Below are positions 12,921 to 15,625 of a stretch of DNA of 15,625 nt, piece after piece (position 1 is the first letter of the stretch; each line of letters begins with the position of its first letter). The stretch spans positions 1 to 15,625 of the forward strand of contig DATKZS010000030.1 in assembly GCA_035527835.1 (NCBI GenBank), in the 5' to 3' direction. The translations under genes and the position numbers were made by a program. The notes below the pieces were generated by a model. The model was not told where the DNA came from and did no database searches. It saw only the letters and a list, made by a program, of their open reading frames with translations. Source of the stretch: DATKZS01 sp035527835 [NCBI: bacterium] (GTDB taxonomy: Bacteria; RBG-13-61-14).

Positions 12921-14087
12921 CTACACCCCGGGCGGCCGGCCCCGGGGCCAGCCGTGGGCCGCGCACATGACCAGGTCGGGCCCGGTCCCGCCCGCGCGAT
13001 ACCTGCACCCGCCGCTGCACTCGGCCGCGGCCTCGCAATCCCTGCACCATTCGAGCGCGGAGAGCGGCGTGACCTTTCTGTCAAGCCAGGCGTTAGCAAG
13101 GCCGCTCTTCACGCTGCCGAGCGGCGAGTCCTGGTAAAAGCCGCACTGACAGACGTCGCCGGAGGGCGTGAGCGAGGCGAGGTGAAGGCCGCAGGCATGG
13201 CCCTCGCCCGAGCCGTGGTACGACGATCCGAAGCCGCGGGCCATGGCGGCGGCCGCGTCGTCGAGGCTTACTCCCGCGCTGCTTTCCCGGTCCCACCGTC
13301 CGGCGGCGAGGGGGAAGTCGAGGCTCCACTCGCGCGCGCCCAGGCCCCTCACCAGCCTCTCCAGCCCGTCCATCTCCCGGATGTTGCCGGCGTGCACCAT
13401 GGTGGCGATGGACAGGTCCTTGCCGCTCCCGGCCACCACCCGGGCGGCGGCCACGGCCCGCGCGAACCCGCCCGGGCCGCGCAGGGCGTCGTGCCCCTTT
13501 TCCAGGCCATCGAGCGAGACCTGGACCTCGTGCACCGGCAGCACCCGGATTTTGGCGCGGGTGAGCGCCACGCCGTTGGTGAGGAGCACCACCCGGAACC
13601 CGCGGCCGGAAAGCGCGGCCGCCAGCCGGTCCCAGCGCGGATACAAGAGCGGCTCGCCGCCGGAGAGCAGCAGCCTAAGGCCCTGCATCGCGTCGAACTC
13701 GGCGATGGCCGCGGCCAGCAGCTCCGGGTCCAGGTCCTTTTTTTCCGGCTCGCCCAGGTAGCAGTGGCGGCAGCGGAGGTTGCAGCGCAGGGTGAGGATG
13801 ACTTCGAGGTAGCGAAGCGACGGCACGGGCGAGGACCCGCGCGCCAGCTTGCCGTCGGCGGGCCGGGGCGTGAAGGCGAGCAACTTTTCGGAGCGGGTGA
13901 AATCGAGCAGCTCGCGGTTCTTGATCTCGCTCTCGCGTTTGTTCCCGTCGGCCTCGTCAATGAAGGCCAGGCCGTCGTCGTCAAGCTCGTAAAGCTCGTC
14001 GGTCATGATGTTGAACAGGTGCGGGCATTCGAGTCCGCGAAAGACCACGTGCGGCGCGAAGCTGACAAAGGGATCAGACCGGCTCAT
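12921..14087 (-). CDS. Radical SAM/SPASM protein with PqqD-like N-terminal domain
   Basis: A 388-residue radical SAM enzyme. The SAM-binding [4Fe-4S] motif CNLRCRHC has cysteines at 102, 106 and 109; GGEP is at 143-146. The C-terminus has a complete SPASM pattern: C299-x10-G310-x4-C315, then C348-x2-C351-x5-C357-x3-C361, then C375, so two auxiliary clusters are expected. Residues 1-75 (APHVVFRGLE, HLFNIMTDELYELDDDG, FIDEADG) have the strand and winged-helix rhythm of PqqD-like peptide-recognition domains. Enzymes of this build modify ribosomal peptides or proteins. The start at 14087 has GGAGGA eight bases upstream and overlaps the seven-cysteine gene by 14 bases. It is the last gene of the yjbQ operon. 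The substrate is unknown; the neighbouring Cys-rich protein is the first suspect. Confidence 0.88.
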   Translation of the reverse strand: MSRSDPFVSFAPHVVFRGLECPHLFNIMTDELYELDDDGLAFIDEADGNKRESEIKNRELLDFTRSEKLLAFTPRPADGKLARGSSPVPSLRYLEVILTLRCNLRCRHCYLGEPEKKDLDPELLAAAIAEFDAMQGLRLLLSGGEPLLYPRWDRLAAALSGRGFRVVLLTNGVALTRAKIRVLPVHEVQVSLDGLEKGHDALRGPGGFARAVAAARVVAGSGKDLSIATMVHAGNIREMDGLERLVRGLGAREWSLDFPLAAGRWDRESSAGVSLDDAAAAMARGFGSSYHGSGEGHACGLHLASLTPSGDVCQCGFYQDSPLGSVKSGLANAWLDRKVTPLSALEWCRDCEAAAECSGGCRYRAGGTGPDLVMCAAHGWPRGRPPGV

Positions 14088-14466
14088 CCAGCCATTCCTC
14101 CGCCTCGTTGACGGCTTGGGCAAGGAGCCGGACGAGGAGCACGTAGCCGCCGCAAGGCACCGTCCCCGCGATCTCCTCCCCGCTCATGAAATCGCAGTCG
14201 TCCTCCCGGAACTCGCACCGCGCGCACAGCAGCCGCTCGATCCGCTCGTTGTGCTCGATTTTTTCATTACTCACCTCACCTGTGGGAGCGGCTTTAGCCG
14301 CGATATTCCCCGCCGCCTCCAACGCCTCTTTCCCGGCTTCCCCTTGCCCCCACTTCTCCCGAAAAAACTCATACCCCCGGCACGACAATTCCTCCTTCTC
14401 GCCCGGCCGGTAAAACCGGCAGTGCGGGACGCAGACCAGGGAGATGAGATCGGGCCGGTCTTTCAT
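14074..14466 (-). CDS. Seven-cysteine small protein, partner of the radical SAM gene
   Basis: A 130-residue soluble protein not matched to a named family. The cysteines fall in two groups: C12-x3-C16-x12-C29 (VCVPHCRFYR, SCRGYEFF) and C81-x2-C84-x6-C91-x13-C105 (CARCEFREDDCDF, then VPCGGYVLL). A low-complexity, charged linker (about 40-75) joins them. The spacing suggests Fe-S or zinc binding at each end. The CDF...PCGGYVLL part looks like a conserved block I have a sense of having seen in uncharacterised proteins beside radical SAM genes, but I cannot name it. The start at 14466 overlaps the yjbQ stop by four bases (ATGA), and its end overlaps the radical SAM start, so all three are coupled. 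It may be a substrate, an electron carrier or an accessory protein. Confidence 0.75.
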   Translation of the reverse strand: MKDRPDLISLVCVPHCRFYRPGEKEELSCRGYEFFREKWGQGEAGKEALEAAGNIAAKAAPTGEVSNEKIEHNERIERLLCARCEFREDDCDFMSGEEIAGTVPCGGYVLLVRLLAQAVNEAEEWLDEPV

Positions 14467-14852
14467 ATTACCTTCACGTGCAGTTGCCGCGAGCGCGGGC
14501 CGTCGAACTCGCAGAAGAACACGGACTGCCAGGTGCCGAGGACCAGGCGGCCGTTTTCGATGATGACAGTGACCGAGCTTCCCATGATGGAGGCCTGGAG
14601 GTGCGCGTCGGAGTTGCCCTCCGAATGCCGCCACGAGCCGCGCTCCGGCACCAGCTTTTCCAGGTGCGCCAGGATATCGCGCTGCACGTCCGGGTCAGCG
14701 TTCTCGTTGATGGTGATCCCGGCGGTGGTGTGCGGCACGAACGCCACCACCACTCCGCTCTCGACGCCGGCCTCCGCCACCGCGCGGGCGATCAAGCCCG
14801 TAACATCAATCATCTCCCGCCTCCGGGAGCTCTTTACCTGGACCGTGACCAT
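14463..14852 (-). CDS. yjbQ: YjbQ family protein (UPF0047, secondary thiamine-phosphate synthase type)
   Basis: A 129-residue, single-domain cytoplasmic protein. The signature VPHTTAGITINENADPDV (39-56) is followed by HSEGNSDAHL (76-85) and GTWQSVFFCEFDGPR (106-120), together diagnostic of the YjbQ/UPF0047 family. H41, H76 and H84 are the likely metal or active-site ligands. Weak thiamine-phosphate synthase activity is reported for the family; the true role remains open. The length is close to the family norm, so the gene is intact. GGAGAGG precedes the ATG. It heads a three-gene operon with the Cys-rich protein and the radical SAM gene, although its link to them is not obvious. Confidence 0.93.
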   Translation of the reverse strand: MVTVQVKSSRRREMIDVTGLIARAVAEAGVESGVVVAFVPHTTAGITINENADPDVQRDILAHLEKLVPERGSWRHSEGNSDAHLQASIMGSSVTVIIENGRLVLGTWQSVFFCEFDGPRSRQLHVKVI

Positions 14853-14893
14853 TTACCTCTCCATCCGCTGAACGCGGCCGGGCCGCAATAAAT

Positions 14894-14899
14894 ATTATA
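14894..14899 (-). promoter_or_regulatory. Perfect -10 box upstream of the yjbQ operon
   Basis: The minus strand carries TATAAT at 14894-14899, about 42 bases before the yjbQ start; transcription would begin near 14887. No convincing -35 is seen at 16-18 bases spacing, so it may depend on an activator, or the match is chance in an AT-rich patch. Confidence 0.4.
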
Positions 14900-14975
14900 G
14901 CCTGATTCACGGGCATAGTTACCGCTTGCGGCCTTGAAAGGACAGGCAAGGGTCTGCCCCCATCGCCAACTCTGT

Positions 14976-15245
14976 TCACTGATCTTTTCTAGCATTGATG
15001 AACCTCACGACATAAATTATGGGCCATGGCAGGACGAGGATGAGGCTGAGGAGGGAGAGGTGCCAGCCTTGGGTGATGAGGCGGCTGTCGAGGAGGGCCA
15101 CGCGGTGCTGGGGCGCGGCGAGGCCGCAGATGAAGAGGCCGAACCAGACGTAGAGATAGAGGATGGCGTGGAAGTGGTACTTCACGAGGTACGCGAGCTT
15201 TTTAAAGACGCCCGATTTCGGGAAAGCGATAATAGTCCCGGCCAT
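14976..15245 (-). CDS. Small membrane protein, unknown
   Basis: An 89-residue protein with two probable membrane spans: about 24-45 (HFHAILYLYVWFGLFICGLA) and 60-83 (LSLLSLILVLPWPIIYVVRF), with a short basic C-terminus. AAGGAGG five bases before the ATG gives a strong ribosome binding site that overlaps the stop codon of the upstream gene (TAAGGAGG), so the two are co-translated. It does not match a family I can name. The similar size, orientation and hydrophobic nature of its neighbour suggest they form one membrane complex or pathway. Its stop is about 75 bp before the -10 box of the yjbQ operon, which runs the same way. Confidence 0.75.
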   Translation of the reverse strand: MAGTIIAFPKSGVFKKLAYLVKYHFHAILYLYVWFGLFICGLAAPQHRVALLDSRLITQGWHLSLLSLILVLPWPIIYVVRFINARKDQ

Positions 15246-15255
15246 GTTGCCCTCC

Positions 15256-15625
15256 TTAGAGGTTTAAAAGGATGGTGAAGGGCATGATGATGATGATTAC
15301 GAGCATCAATGCCCACAAGACCAGGGTTTTCTTCCACTCGCTCCAATCATGCTTGAACTCGACCCACCGCAGCGACAACGAGAACATGAAGACCAGCGCG
15401 AACCAGTCCACGAAATGGGTGAGGGGGATGCCGAGCGGGCGGGTGGGGTAGCGCAGGCCGTTCGGGAAGAACCCGGCGCAGAGCCTGGCGACCCAGGTGT
15501 CGGGCGTGGTCATCCAGACGTGGTTCGCGAAGTTGTAGGGATCAACCACGCCCGCGGTGATGGTTTTCACGCCTTCCTGGCACGGCACCCAGATCCACCA
15601 GTTGTAAATGGTGGCCAGGGGATCC
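15256..15625 (-). CDS. Membrane protein, C-terminal part (runs off the right edge)
   Basis: The frame is open from the window edge (first complete codon at 15624) to TAA at 15256, giving about 123 residues of the C-terminus. The visible start includes DPLATIYNWWIWVPCQEG. A conserved-looking stretch PLGIPLTHFVDWFALVFMFSL (membrane span) is followed by RWVEFKHDWSEWKK (cytoplasmic loop) and a final hydrophobic helix (LVLWALMLVIIIIMPFTILLNL region). The PLGIPLTHFVDWF segment is reminiscent of carotenoid-biosynthesis-type membrane proteins (DUF422/CruF: GxPLxxFxGW), but the resemblance is weak and I do not assign it. Ten bases separate it from the following small membrane-protein gene. Confidence 0.7.
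   Translation of the reverse strand, partial: DPLATIYNWWIWVPCQEGVKTITAGVVDPYNFANHVWMTTPDTWVARLCAGFFPNGLRYPTRPLGIPLTHFVDWFALVFMFSLSLRWVEFKHDWSEWKKTLVLWALMLVIIIIMPFTILLNL

Noticed and set aside
12787-13137. 116-codon plus-strand frame at the end of the radical SAM gene
   Set aside because: It spans intergenic repeats and then the antisense of the SPASM domain; no ribosome binding site or motif.
15620-15625. Terminal GGATCC as a cloning junction
   Set aside because: A BamHI site at the window end may be chance; no vector sequence is visible.

Overview
The window is GC-rich bacterial DNA (well over half G+C by eye) with tightly packed, often overlapping genes, broken by two long intergenic zones full of palindromic and short-period repeats. 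No rRNA, tRNA, CRISPR array, transposase or phage gene was seen. The repeats (nonamer-period GGATNNNCA hairpins, CACAGAG-type arms, a hairpin-rich element containing CCGTAGGTTGCACCTACGG) and the gene content (SPASM radical SAM protein, DUF3795 protein, GMC dehydrogenase with small partner) are of a kind I associate with uncultured, often anaerobic lineages around Desulfobacterota, Planctomycetota and similar groups. This is a lean from recollection, not a placement.

Layout. (1) 1-4117, minus strand: a four-gene overlapping operon, read right to left: a small gluconate-dehydrogenase-subunit-3-like protein, a GMC flavin oxidoreductase and two NAD-dependent extended SDR enzymes; a fifth gene may start at 82 and run off the left edge. 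(2) 4134-6056, plus: a polytopic membrane protein, divergent from that operon with only 16 bp between start codons and possibly leaderless. (3) 6212-6691, plus: a SlyD-like FKBP isomerase with a Cys-rich tail. (4) 6692-7769: about 1.1 kb without an intact gene, holding a period-7 hairpin family, a 22-bp tandem repeat, a decayed gene start and a compact hairpin-rich element. (5) 7770-10243, plus: a DUF3795 protein, a DUF1330-like protein and an exported sialidase, with a nonamer-period hairpin between the first two. (6) 10273-12421, minus: a CocE/NonD-type lipoprotein hydrolase preceded by a small two-helix membrane protein, convergent with the sialidase. (7) 12422-12920: about 0.5 kb of nested inverted repeats. 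(8) 12921-14852, minus: YjbQ, a seven-cysteine small protein and a radical SAM/SPASM protein with a PqqD-like N-terminus, all overlapping. (9) 14976-15625, minus: two small membrane proteins, the second cut by the window edge.

How the genes may work together. The GMC protein and its small partner look like a membrane-associated alcohol dehydrogenase; the two SDRs in the same operon suggest stepwise oxidation or isomerisation of a hydrophobic alcohol or a sugar-linked lipid, substrate unknown. The sialidase and the CocE-like lipoprotein are both exported, but face each other and need not be linked. The least explained unit is the yjbQ - Cys-rich protein - radical SAM operon: the radical SAM protein has a complete SPASM cysteine set plus what looks like a peptide-recognition domain, and its coupled neighbour is an unrecognised seven-cysteine protein. 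That is my best candidate for an undescribed modification system.
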